Assembly (NCBI RefSeq): GCF_000485595.1
Contig: NW_014577509.1
Coordinates: 117,321 to 141,903, forward strand
From: Priapulus caudatus
Taxonomy: Eukaryota > Priapulida > Priapulimorpha > Priapulimorphida > Priapulidae
Direction: 5' to 3'
Length of the DNA: 24,583 nt
Part shown: piece after piece, positions 1 to 10,078 of the stretch
Numbering within the stretch: position 1 is the first letter of the stretch
How the letters are laid out: every line of letters starts with the position of its first letter
Position numbers and translations under genes: made by a program
Notes under the pieces: generated by a model
Seen by the model: only the letters and a program-made list of their open reading frames with translations
Told to the model about the DNA's origin: nothing
The model's database searches: none

Positions 1-179
1 ACTGCGCACACACACACACGCACGCACCACGCACACACACACGCACGCCCGCACGCACGCACACACACAAACACGCGCACGCACGCACGCGCGCACGCCG
101 CACGCACGCCACGCACACACACACACACACATGTATATATATATACATATAAGCTATACATATAATATGCTAATAGCTT

Positions 180-218
<39 letters not shown>

Positions 219-235
219 TATATATATATCATCCA
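1..235. repeat. CA-rich then TA-rich microsatellite
   Basis: Positions 1-130 alternate CA with CG steps (CACACGCACG). From 131 the sequence becomes TATATA, densest at 185-230. Alternating purine-pyrimidine DNA of this kind can adopt Z-form or melt easily. A similar CA then TA sequence precedes copy B (6712-7005). Confidence 0.9.
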
Positions 236-1861
236 ATATATAGTTCGTGATATAATGCACAGCACACGGCACGCACTTACATGCAAATATACGCGCGCAC
301 AACACACACACACACACAGGCATGAATGTACGTTGTTGTGATATCGTGATACGTGCGCGCGTGCGATCGGGTATACGTTTATAGTTATCTGTCCCGTCAG
401 TCTCTGTACGCCCCCCCCCCCACGGTAGCTGTCGGTCGAAACGTTTGTTCCATTAACATTTGCTGCAAAACTGACCAGTGCGTGCTCTATGCAATTAGTC
501 ATTGACCTTGGAAGCCTTACGGCCGTATCCTGAATACATATCTTACTATTAGAGCGTATCGGCACTTGCTCTCGCTGAAAAATATGTATACGGATAATGG
601 TCAAGATGTCACCAAGGCAACCACGTCTATGATGTCATCATGACTATATAGTTACACCTGCGCACTAGGCGACGACTCACTATAACACGCACAGCTGCAC
701 CAAACTGGTTGGAACGCAAATTGAACATCGGAGTACACAGAAACAAACATACTGATTATCTAGCGCAGCACCAATTCATTTATCGTCAGTGAAGCCACAC
801 CGGCTAAGAAAACGTTCCTAAACAGCTCTGTAGACCGAATTCATCGTCTACGTTTCTATAATACGAGGAGCCACGATTCCATCATACGCGCAAGGCTTTG
901 TCATTTGTACTAAGTTTTTTTAAACCCGGATATCATAAGATGGCCGCCACCCGTCCGTCAATTATTGCGTGGTTGCTAGAGTTTCATTGTTGACGTTGAC
1001 GTCTCCAGATAGTTTTTTACGCAGATTTTCATTCTTCTTGGAACAATGAATATCGTTATAACTGCAAACTGTAACCAAACATTGTAAGACAGAAACTATT
1101 GTCTTTTTTAATCTACTCGCGTGTATAAATCATCATTGAATTCATTGCTTTGAGCAAGCTGCCTATCATTGCCTGAATACATCATTTTATAACGCGTGCC
1201 TTGTGCAGGTATTGACATGATGAACTAAATTGCAAATTAGTATACTCGCACAATCGCCGGCCCGTTTTAAACGGCTGTAGTAGCCTACTAGGATTCATAA
1301 GTGTGCTATTTGTTACATATCACGTTAATTACACATATTTATGTCCATTTAGGCCGTACAAACCGTTTATCTAGCCGCGGTATTTGAACCAGCGTGTGTG
1401 AGGCCATATATAGTTAGTTAGATTTTTGATGAGTTGTGATGAAAATGAATAAAAATCAATACAGGCCTTCTTCATTCTCATTAGGATCGTTTTGTGACGC
1501 TTAGGGGGGTCCAGAAGACACATTCTAATTACCCGTACTGACGCAATTGTGTTATTGTTGATTTTCTTGAGAAATGCATTCACGCGTGGTTGATTAGTTT
1601 AGCGGATATCACAGACGTGTTCCGCTATTCGATCTCTGAGGCTACGTCGTCGTATTCGCCCATGTACCTTGCCGCAAGGGCACTTTCGCGACAGATTTTT
1701 CTTGACAAAATTCGCGGCATTGCAATGTAAAGAATTGCTCGCGGTATAGTACAGCATAAGGGGGTAACGAAAGGCCATTCGCAAGCGTTCGTTCGGGTGC
1801 GTGGAGCGTGCGCGCGCGTTGAAGTGTGAGCTGCATAGATGGCAGCAGGAAAAGAACGGCT

Positions 1862-1889
1862 GGATTACACACACACGCACGCGCGCGCG

Positions 1890-1939
<50 letters not shown>

Positions 1940-2238
1940 CACACACGTACACACACACACGCACTGCGGCGCACGCACGCACGCACGCACCGCACGCACG
2001 CACACAACACACACACACACACACGCACACACACACGTCATACACCACACGCGCGCACACACACACAACACACCACACACACACGCACGCACACACACAC
2101 CACGGCGCGGCGGCGCACACACGCACACGCACACGCCACGCACACGCACACCAACACACACGCACACACACACGGCGCGCGCCGCACACACGTGCATACA
2201 CGTGCGCTACACGCGCCACGCCCACGCCACGCACACCA
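1862..2238. repeat. Long CA/CG microsatellite, copy A
   Basis: About 375 bases of almost pure CA interspersed with CG and GCGC. It is open in several frames on both strands (poly His-Thr on +, poly Cys-Val on -) purely because of its composition. It is preceded by a conserved block ending GATGGCAGCAGGAAAAGAAC and followed by the paired octamers. Confidence 0.95.
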
Positions 2239-2258
2239 GGAACAATTTCCAGCCAAAA

Positions 2259-2298
2259 ATTTGCATAGCAAATGTGCTATACAAAATAAAATTTGCAT
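2259..2298. promoter_or_regulatory. Paired octamer motifs (ATTTGCAT) with a palindrome, copy A
   Basis: ATTTGCAT occurs at 2259-2266 and again at 2291-2298. The first lies inside a perfect hairpin-like palindrome, ATTTGC-ATA-GCAAAT (2259-2273). ATTTGCAT is the classic POU-domain octamer. The pair recurs just after the CA array in copies B (about 9272-9325) and C (about 12767-12818), with T-run length changes. Function is unproven. Confidence 0.35.
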
Positions 2299-2678
2299 AG
2301 CAATTGGATAAATTTGATTAGCATTTTTTTTCAGACAATCACAGTGCAAATTTACAACCGCAGTGCATGCCTTGGCGTGTTATCGTGTCTGCCTGTGACA
2401 GGCACAGCTAGCTTAAGCTAGGACACACTAGCGATTCTGCACGCTGCCGGCAGCGTTTAAAACAGCGTGCGAGCTTGGCACTCGTCCGCTCGCCAATGTC
2501 GAGTGAAAATAATATCCGGGCCGGGCGGCGAGTTTCTTTTTCCCAGTCGACATATCCAGTCGAAGAATTTAGCGCCTTCTGATTGGTTCTGATTGTTCAT
2601 CCTGCCTCCTGATTAGGTTCAAAAAACAGCGCGTGTTTTGCTTATTTAGCAATGTCATGTACTGTTTCTTGTACATGC

Positions 2679-2745
2679 CTCTGTGGCGTGATAGATAGGC
2701 ACCGGCATTACTTCTGAAAGGTCGTTGGTTCGAACTCGGTTCGGT
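2679..2745 (+). repeat. tRNA-like SINE head with pol III box A and box B, copy A
   Basis: A box-A-like stretch TGGCGTGATAGATAGGC (2684-2700) is followed 27 bases later by a box-B-like GGTTCGAACTC (2727-2737) and then a T-rich tail. This spacing and order is what a tRNA-derived pol III promoter shows. No full cloverleaf or acceptor stem is evident, so it is a SINE head or tRNA relic rather than a functional tRNA. Copies lie at 9750-9830 and 13226-13303; in both, box B carries the same insertion (GGTT..CAGAAAATCCG). Confidence 0.4.
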
Positions 2746-2906
2746 TTTAATTATTTTTTTGTTTCTGTATTTTTCTATCTTTATCCATTTAACTATTGTT
2801 TTCTAATTAACTGGCAAATTTGCATGATTGATTTACAACAATTAAATATTTATGAAAATTTTTTTTTATAATTTAATTTCATTTATTAGTGTTTAATTAA
2901 ATTAAA

Positions 2907-2963
2907 TTAGGGTTAGGGTTAGGTTAGGGTTAGGATTAGGGTTAGGGTTAGGGTTAGGGTTAG
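2907..2963 (+). repeat. Interstitial telomeric repeat (TTAGGG)n, copy A
   Basis: About nine units of TTAGGG with two variant units (TTAGG and TTAGGA), directly after an AT-rich stretch. It is flanked by ordinary sequence on both sides, so it is internal and not a chromosome end. Confidence 0.9.
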
Positions 2964-3652
2964 CGGTATATTATTGCAAAATAATAGCAATTCTTCGCTA
3001 TGTTACAACATGGGCGGCTTTGTTCTCTTGTCAAAGCAAAGCAAATCGAAGCAGCAATCAGAAGGCGCTAAATTCTATGTCGACTGGAGAAAAGATACTC
3101 GCGGCCGGCGAGTGAAGCTAAAGCTGACTCGCCCATGTTCGCGGAGTAAAAAATAATCGTCTAGAAACTTTAATCAAATGTTTGTTCCTTACGTTATATA
3201 AATTATATTAATATAAATTATATCCAAACTTGATGAAATACAGTTCTAGCGATTGTGAGAGGCGCGGCTATCTGACTCCTCGACCACACATCCTCACTTT
3301 ATATTATCAAAGATCGCGAAGAAGCAGCCCGCGAGAGCGTGCAGCGCCAGCAATGCTGGCGTGTATTACGTGCCTGGGCGGCATATTGATTGATTACGCG
3401 GGGGGGGGGGAGTGCAGGATTGTTTAAAAGTCACGTTGCCGTGGTGTTAACAAATCAATAAAATCGGCGTAACGTGGCATTTCATTGACGCGGCAAAGCA
3501 GCCCGAAGAATAAAAAGTAAATTGTAAACATGTATGTTTCCGTTTACATCTCGCATGGGCTGCATCGCACAACTGCGATTCATAAAAAATATGCGTAGCA
3601 AATGGCTGAAAATACATTCGCGAATTGCGATGCGATACCGGCGAAATTATTC

Positions 3653-3723
3653 CCTGCACACGCACACGCCAGCACGCACACGCACACGCCCACGCACACG
3701 CACACGCACACGCACACACACAG
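3653..3723. repeat. Short CA/CG microsatellite, copy A
   Basis: About 70 bases of CACACG-type repeat shortly upstream of the promoter region of exon 1. Equivalents lie at 10838-10912 (against the gap) and 14286-14358. Confidence 0.9.
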
Positions 3724-4274
3724 ACCCTATAGTTATATATACCACGGCCCCGGTATATATATTCACCAAAGTAAACTTTTATTCATAAATGTTCTTGTGC
3801 TAGGAGATCAGAGATATCGTAGGAATGCATCTGTAATTATATCATGAAAGTCAACGGGACAACTTAATTCATGTTACGGAATTTCGCGTTACGTACGTTG
3901 TTTTTTCCTGGGAGCACTGGTGATAATGGATGGATCAAATTGGTGATCATAACACCGGGCAATCATGGCCAGACACCTACTACAATCATAGTTATCACAT
4001 TTCTTGCTCCTTCATAATTTTAAGTCACAATGTGCGGCATTGTACATGAACAAAAAACTCAAAAATAAAACAGGGGAATATTAGAATATGTAAGAGGCAA
4101 ACTCCTTATCTGGTGTGCATGATATCCTTCACTAGGAACCAGTAGGGTAAAACGATGATAATGTCTTAGTAGCACATTTAAAAGTGAATCTCGTCGAGTA
4201 AAAGAAAATTCTGTTTGTCCGCGCATTATCAACAACGCCTGCTATCGTTAGAGTAAAAATAGGGGTTACGCCTA

Positions 4275-4707
4275 TTTGATATATAAAACATAGTTAGTAC
4301 AATAGTACCGCCAATATTAACAGACAAGACTTGCTTTGTCAATTCTGAAAAATATTATTAAAACTTCGAAACGCTTCTATCTAATTAGGAGAGAAGTTTA
4401 TGTGGCAGGTCTGTAACTAATCTTCCATACGTATCAAGTCAAGCTCGTTACAAACGAGTGATGCGTCTGCTTGACATATGATTAGCAATTGAGTAGTTCG
4501 GGAAAACATTACGATCTTTCAGGGTATCAGCACGTTTCAGCAGTTTCGCCAGCACAAACACTCACAACAATCACCTTGACCTATTCATCTCGCGCCCTTC
4601 CCTCAATCATTCAATCTTACGCGGATTTCTACAATGCCCTGTATACTAAACCTCACGCTACGTCGCTGTTCGCCCTCAGAACCCACACGCGCGCCTACGC
4701 CGCAGAA
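4275..4707 (+). promoter_or_regulatory. Probable promoter and 5' UTR region of the polyamine oxidase gene
   Basis: A TATA-like string (TATATAAAAC, about 4278-4288) lies some 430 bases upstream of the start codon, with a one-base variant at the matching place in copy C (about 14900). If it is used, the leader would carry several upstream ATGs. The 200 bases before the ATG are open in frame and end in a CACGCGCGCCTACG-type GC-rich stretch. No start site can be fixed from sequence. This is a weak call based on position and conservation between copies. Confidence 0.25.
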
Positions 4708-5069
4708 ATGGCGACGACGACGACGACAAAGGTAGATGTGATTATCATCGGCGCAGGCATCGCAGGGCTCGCCGCTGCCGAGACGCTCACGAGCGGTGGA
4801 TACGACAACTTCGTCGTGCTCGAGGCAGCCGACAGGACCGGCGGCCGCATCCACAGCCTCCCGTTCGACGGCGCGCTGCTTGACATGGGAGCGCAGTGGA
4901 TCCACGGCCAGCACGGCAACCCGATCTACGACCTCGCTAAGCAACACGGCCTCGTCAGACAGCGCCCCATGTGCCCGCAGCTGCGCGGCATGGTGCAGAG
5001 CAGCAAGGACTGGCTCGACATCTTCTACATGCCCGACGGTGAGCAGGTGCCCAGCACCCTGGTACGGAG
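4708..5069 (+). CDS. Polyamine oxidase (spermine oxidase / N1-acetylpolyamine oxidase family), exon 1
   Basis: First coding exon of a FAD-dependent amine oxidase that oxidises spermine or acetylated polyamines, releasing an aminoaldehyde and hydrogen peroxide. It encodes residues 1-120 plus two bases of codon 121. The Rossmann motif GAGIAG lies at residues 15-20, the likely ribose-binding Glu at 39, GGR at 45-47 and GAQWIHG at 61-67. His66 matches the active-site histidine of mammalian PAOX and SMOX (known for the family). ATG 4708 is the first in-frame ATG after an in-frame TAG at 4483 and has a good context (G at -3, G at +4). The exon ends AG|GTAAGT, a strong donor, and its two overhanging bases join exon 2 in frame. 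There is no signal peptide. The 4486-4707 stretch is open in frame but has no ATG, so it is probably 5' UTR. A broken second copy lies at 15360-15810. Confidence 0.93.
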
Positions 5070-5375
5070 GTAAGTATATGGCAAGCCAAAGCATTGCAGG
5101 ACATACATTTTATACATTTTAACAAATTTTCAATATCAGGATTCTATTTTCTTACTTGAAACACTTTCTTTACTTTTTTCCCATACTTTTTTCCAAAAAA
5201 TCACGTCAGAAAAAAAATCATCAGAGGGAATTTACGATGTACTATTTTCAAATTCAATGTCAGGAATTATTTTCATTTAGTAAAAATATTTTCATACTCT
5301 TCTGTCAACGCTCTAAGAGAAAAAGTTAATGTTAAGATTAATGTTAAGACTAATTTGTTTCTGACAACGGGCCCC

Positions 5376-5483
5376 AGGAGCACGTGACCGCAACAACCGA
5401 TGACGTCCCAAAAAGGCATATGCTCAGCAGTGGTGCAGCATTCCATCACTTTGGCTGCCTCGTGTTTGCGGTCACGTGCTCCT
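5376..5483. repeat. Perfect 18-bp inverted repeat around E-box CACGTG
   Basis: AGGAGCACGTGACCGCAA (5376-5393) is the exact reverse complement of TTGCGGTCACGTGCTCCT (5466-5483), with a 72-base spacer. Each arm carries CACGTGACC, a bHLH E-box. It lies about 300 bases into the intron. A slightly damaged copy is at about 16155-16266 in copy C. Size and structure suit a tiny foldback element. Homology between A and C ends at its right arm. Confidence 0.8.
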
Positions 5484-5485
5484 AG

Positions 5486-5663
5486 CAGATACATATGTCT
5501 CACGAAGCAGATACATATGTCTCACGAAGCAGATACATATGTCTCACGAAGCAGATACACATGTCTCACGAAGCAGATATACATATGTCTCACGAATCAG
5601 ATACTTATGTCTCTCAAAGCAGATACATATGTCTCACGAAGCAGATACACGTCTTACGAATCA
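5486..5663. repeat. 22-bp minisatellite, about 8 units
   Basis: The unit CAGATACATATGTCTCACGA + AG repeats eight times with minor variation, the last unit being shortened. Because 22 is not a multiple of 3 and no stops occur, the same periodic peptide appears in all three forward frames, which explains the overlapping open frames here. It directly abuts the right arm of the E-box inverted repeat and has no counterpart after copy C. Confidence 0.9.
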
Positions 5664-6711
5664 GTAATTATTTAAAAAAAAGCTCAGTGCAAGACAGCGG
5701 AACTACATCGACGCACAGACGCGCATTAAGGGTCCAACACTACGCGCCATCGTAATAAACTCACCTGCTCTTGCACATCTTTTGTGCTTTTCAAAAATTC
5801 CGAAAGATTAGCCAATCGTAATTCTTCATAAAAAGGTTCAGCCGTAAACGGCGAGCTGGTCACATATACAGTCTTCAAATCAACCGCTCCGTGCTAGTGA
5901 TCTAGTTAGATGTTGATGCATTACCTAAGATCACCTCCACAAAAGGAGCTATGTCAGCTAATGTACGGCCCTCTAATGACCGCCTTCACAATATAAATCG
6001 TTGTTTAATGCAAGCACTGAGAAACGAACTCAGACACATTAGCCCTGTATTTGCTTCTGTATTATATAGGACCTGCATATGGATATAGGTATATATCGTA
6101 TATATATATTATATATACTATATAAATATACTATATATATATATATATATATAATGCGCAGAAACGAGCCGCGATCGCACCTGTGTTTGGCGCTCAATGA
6201 ACGCAAATAATGGTCTGCATTCCGCTTTGCGTTTGTAAAACTTGCAATCTGAAAAAACTACAATCAAAAACTTCGTCCTCACATGTAAATGTACTAGATA
6301 TGTGTATATCTGCTTTTACGCGGCGAAAGGGTTGTGCACGCTTCAGAAGTAACGATTTTAACGAAATTTGAAAGCAAGCAATACTGGGACATTGAGACGG
6401 AGTATTTAAAATGCATTTTCCCGACCACAGCTCACAGGGGGGGGGGGGGGGGGGGGTTTTTAAAGTGTAAATGATTTGTTATCTGTGCAAATCGCACGTT
6501 ATTTCGCGCTAAGAATATGCAGTAATAACCCGTGTTAGGCGAAAATAAAATCGTTCCTGAAAAAGCCTGTTCGTAAAGCGAAAATGTCGAGTAAACATTT
6601 TCTTATTGATCTTACATAATAGTATTAGAGCGGCATTCTGCGAAAACAAGTAGGTAAGTCCCCCATTCTTCCCTGAATAGAACAACAATTGTGATAATGC
6701 ATAATAAAACA
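5664..6711. other. Unique intronic stretch with TA tract and G run
   Basis: Not matched in the other copies. It contains a TA-rich tract at 6067-6154 and a run of more than twenty G at about 6437-6457. No coding sequence, RNA gene or splice-bounded exon recognised. Confidence 0.5.
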
Positions 6712-7005
6712 CGGCACAGCACGCGCACAACAAACACACGGCACCACGCACGGCACGACACACGACTCGCCCAGCACCACGCACCGCACCGCCACGCGGG
6801 GGCCGCACGCACCTGCACACACACACACACTGCGCACGCACGCACGCCGCGCACGCACGGGGTGGCGCTCCAGCACGACACACAACAAGCGCCACCAGCA
6901 CATGCTATATTATTATACATAAAGCTATACATATAAATATGTAATAGGGCTTTATATATATATAGTATATATACTATATATATATATATATAGTTATATA
7001 TATCA
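6712..7005. repeat. CA-rich then TA-rich microsatellite at the left edge of copy B
   Basis: CA/CG-rich to about 6900, then TA repeats around 6950-7005, mirroring 1-235. This marks the left limit of visible homology between copies A and B. Confidence 0.85.
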
Positions 7006-8799
7006 TCCATATATAGCTTCGTGATATAATGCACAGCAGCACGCACGCACTTACATCAAATTACGCGCGCACACACACACACACACACAGGCCCATGATA
7101 TGTACGTGTTGTAATGTGATGAGCGTGCGCGCCGTGACGATCGGGTATATCGTTTATAGTTTATCTGTCCGCGTCAGTCTCTGTACGCCCGCCCCCCCCA
7201 CGCGTACTGTCGGTGCGACAACGTTTGTTCCATTAACATTTGATGCAAAACTGACCCAGTGCGTGCGTATAGCAATTAGTCATATTGACCTATCGGAAGC
7301 ACTTACGGGCCAGTATCTCTGAATAAACATATCTTACTCATTAGAGCGTATCGCACTTCGCTCTCGCTGAAAAATATGTATACGGATAATGTCAAGATGT
7401 CACCGAAGCAACCACGTTCTATGATGTCATCATGACTATATAGTACACGCTAGGGGGGCATGGTAACCAGAATGCGCACTAGGCGACGACTCGAGCTATA
7501 ACACGCCAGCAGCTGACACCAAACTGGTTGAACCAAATTGAAACGGAGTAACACATAAAGAAAAGGCAGAAACAAACATAAACTTGATTTTATCGTAGCG
7601 CAGACCACAAATTCATTTATCGTTGCAGTGAAGGCCCACCCGGGCTAAGAAAGCGTCTCACTTAAACAGCTCTGTAGACCGATATTCATCCGTCTAACGT
7701 CTTCTAATAATACGAGGAGCACCAGATTCCCATCCAGTACGCGGCAAGGTTTCATTTTGTACTAATTTTTTTAACGGATATCAATAAGATGGCGGCCACC
7801 GTCCGTCAATTAGTTGCTGTTAGCCTGAGAGTGTCTATGTGTTGACGTTGTACGTCTCCAGCAGTCAGTTTTTATCGCATGATTTCTCATTCTCCCTTTG
7901 AACAAGTTGAATATCGTTATGAACTGCAAACTGTAACCAAAACATTGTACGACCAGAAAACTATTGTCTTTTTTACATTACACGCTCGGTGTACTAATCA
8001 TGGCATTTGAATTCATTGCTTTGAAGCAAGCTGCTAACACTCATTCCGCCTGAATACAGTCATTTATATCAAACGGTGCCTTGTGTCAGGTATTGAGCAT
8101 GATGAACTAAAGATTGAAATTAGTATACTCGCACAATCGCGCGGCCCGTTTAAACGCTGTAGTAAGCCTACTAGGATTCGTATAAGTGTGGCTATTTGTT
8201 ACATCATCACAGTTAATTACACATATTCAGTGTCCATTTAAGAGGCCGTTACAAACCGTTGTATCTAGCCCGGTATTGAACAGCAGCGTGTTGAGGCCCG
8301 ATATATACGTTAGCTTAGATTTTGATGGAGGTTGGTGATGAAAATCGAAATAAAAAATCAATAGCAGGCTTCTTCATTCCTTCATTAGGTACTGTTTTGT
8401 GACGCTTAGGGTGGTTTTCCAGAAGACACATTGCTAAATTACCGCGTACTGACGCAAATTGGTGTTTATTGTTGAATTTCTTGAGATGCATTCACGCGTG
8501 GTTGATTAAGTTAGGGATATCACAGACGTGTTCCGCCCTATTCGATCTCTGAGGCAACGTCGTCGTACTTCCGCCAATCGTACCTTGCCCGAAGGGCATT
8601 TGCGACAGATTTCTTTGACAAAATTCGCGGCATTGCATGTAAAGAATTGCCTCGCGGTATAGTACACATAAGGGGGTAACCGAAAGGCCATTCGCGAAGC
8701 GTCTCGTCTCGTATCCGCGGTGTCGAGCGTGCGCCCACCGCGCGGTTGACCAGCTGTGAGCCTGCATAGATGGCAGCAGGAAAAGAACGCTGGACTTAG

Positions 8800-9245
8800 C
8801 CACACAGCACCACACGCGCAGCGCGCACACACGCACCACCACACACACACAGCACACACACACACACACCGCAGCACGCATCACCACGTACACACACACA
8901 CGTCACGCGGCGCACAGCACGCACGGCACGCACGCACGCACGCACAACACACACACACACACACGGCACACACACACGGTATACACACACGGGTTCCGCC
9001 CCGGCCGGTCCCGCGCCGACACACCACACAACACACACGAGTCCACACGCACGCACAACACACACACGCGCGGTGCAGGGGAGCGCACGGACACCAACCG
9101 GGTGCCCGCGACGCCAGCCACGCCACACGCCACGCACACGCACACACACCACATCCCCGCAACACACAGCACGCGCGCGGCGCATCACACGTGGGCATAC
9201 ACGTCTACACGCGCCACCCGCTCACCAGCAACGCACGAGCGCCCA
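8800..9245. repeat. Long CA/CG microsatellite, copy B
   Basis: Equivalent of 1862-2238, longer and more interrupted, including a GC-rich island around 8995-9020 (TTCCGCCCCGGCC). Same flanking blocks on both sides. Confidence 0.95.
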
Positions 9246-9749
9246 GCGCAACCACCAGGGAACAATTTCCAGCCAAAAATTTTTTGCATAGCAAATGGCT
9301 ATAACAGCAAAATAAATTTTTGCATAGCAATTGGATAAATTTGTATAAGCATTTTTTTTACAGAACAATCACAGTGCAAAATTTTAACAACCGCAGTGCA
9401 TGCTTGGCGTGTTATCGATGTCGCTGCCATGTGCCCCAGGCACAGCTAGCTTAAGCCTAGGAGCCACACTAGCGATTCTGCACGCTGCTGCGAGCAGGCG
9501 TTTAAACAGCGTGGCGGACAGGGCTTGCAGCTCGTGCCGCTCGCAGCAATGTCCGAGTGGAAAATACATATCGGCGCCGGGCGGCGAGTTTCTTTTGTGC
9601 CGCAGTCGACAATATCCAGTCGAAGAATTTAGCGCGCTTCTGATTTGGTTGCTGACTTGTTCATCCTGCCTCCTCGATTGGTTCAAAACGAGCGCGGTGG
9701 TTTGCCGTTATTTAGGTCAATGTCATGTAAACGTTCGTTTGCTGTACAT

Positions 9750-9830
9750 CCTCTGTGGCGTGAATAGATAGGCGTGCCAGCCGGCATTACTTCTGAAAGG
9801 TCGTTGGTTCAGAAAATCCGTTCGGTTTTT
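9750..9830 (+). repeat. tRNA-like SINE head, copy B
   Basis: Counterpart of 2679-2745. The box A region is GTGGCGTGAATAGATAGGC and the box B region GGTTCAGAAAATCCG, followed by a T run. The extra bases in box B would weaken a pol III promoter unless they are sequencing errors. Confidence 0.35.
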
Positions 9831-10005
9831 TAATTTAATTTTTTTGATTTTTCCTGTACTTTTTCTACTCTTTATCCATCTTAACCTATTGTTTTCTAAC
9901 TAACGGAAATAATTTGCATATGATGCTACAAATCAATTAAATATTTTAATGAAAATCCTTTTTTTTTATAATTAATTTCATTTCATCTCAGTGTTAATTA
10001 TTAAA

Positions 10006-10078
10006 TTAGGGTTAGGGTTAGGGCTTAGGGCTTAGGATTAGAGGCTTACAGGTTTAGGGTTAGCGGGTTAGGGCTTAT
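10006..10078 (+). repeat. Interstitial telomeric repeat (TTAGGG)n, copy B
   Basis: Degenerate TTAGGG run with inserted C and A bases (GGGCTTAGGGCTTAGG and similar), at the same place in the unit as 2907-2963. Confidence 0.85.

Larger units (their letters stand above)
2521..3113. mobile_element. Candidate foldback / MITE-like element, copy A
   Basis: The arms at 2521-2586 and 3054-3113 are imperfect inverted repeats of about 60 bases. The left arm reads AATTTAGCGCCTTCTGATTG and the right arm contains CAATCAGAAGGCGCTAAATT. GTCGACT-type and GGCCGG/CCGGGC blocks also pair. The interior holds a tRNA-like head (2679-2745), an AT-rich stretch and TTAGGG repeats, with no transposase. It might instead be two copies of one short repeat in opposite orientation. 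No target-site duplication could be identified. Confidence 0.4.
131..5485 (+). repeat. Large repeat unit, copy A (includes exon 1)
   Basis: First of three homologous copies. Shared landmarks in order: TA-rich tract, CTCTCGCTGAAAAATATGTA (about 570), a CA array (1862-2238), a paired octamer motif (2259-2298), inverted arms around a tRNA-like head and TTAGGG repeats (2521-3113), a G run (3401), a short CA array (3653-3723), then the 5' region, exon 1, and the E-box inverted repeat (5376-5483). Apart from exon 1, no intact coding sequence was recognised in it. Between about 600 and 1640, 3130 and 3650, and 3727 and 4275 I see only non-coding sequence shared with the other copies. The left end may lie outside the window. 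Confidence 0.85.

Noticed and set aside
1599-2349. Long open frames over the CA array on both strands (poly His-Thr, poly Cys-Val)
   Set aside because: They arise from CACACG composition, overlap in many frames and recur over every CA array. No family signature.
2679-2745. Functional tRNA gene
   Set aside because: Pol III boxes are visible but no acceptor stem or anticodon arm could be folded by eye.
2907-2963. True chromosome end
   Set aside because: Only about nine units, with ordinary sequence on both sides and the same arrangement at two further places.
4489-4707. Longer N-terminus for the oxidase starting at 4489, which could suggest a mitochondrial presequence
   Set aside because: That start is TTG. 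The only in-frame ATG after the upstream stop is 4708, and starting there gives the normal family length.
5400-5755. Three overlapping periodic open frames (MSHEADTYVSRS type)
   Set aside because: Produced by the 22-bp minisatellite, identical in all forward frames.
8492-9338. Open frames over the copy B CA array
   Set aside because: Same composition effect, in the second repeat copy.
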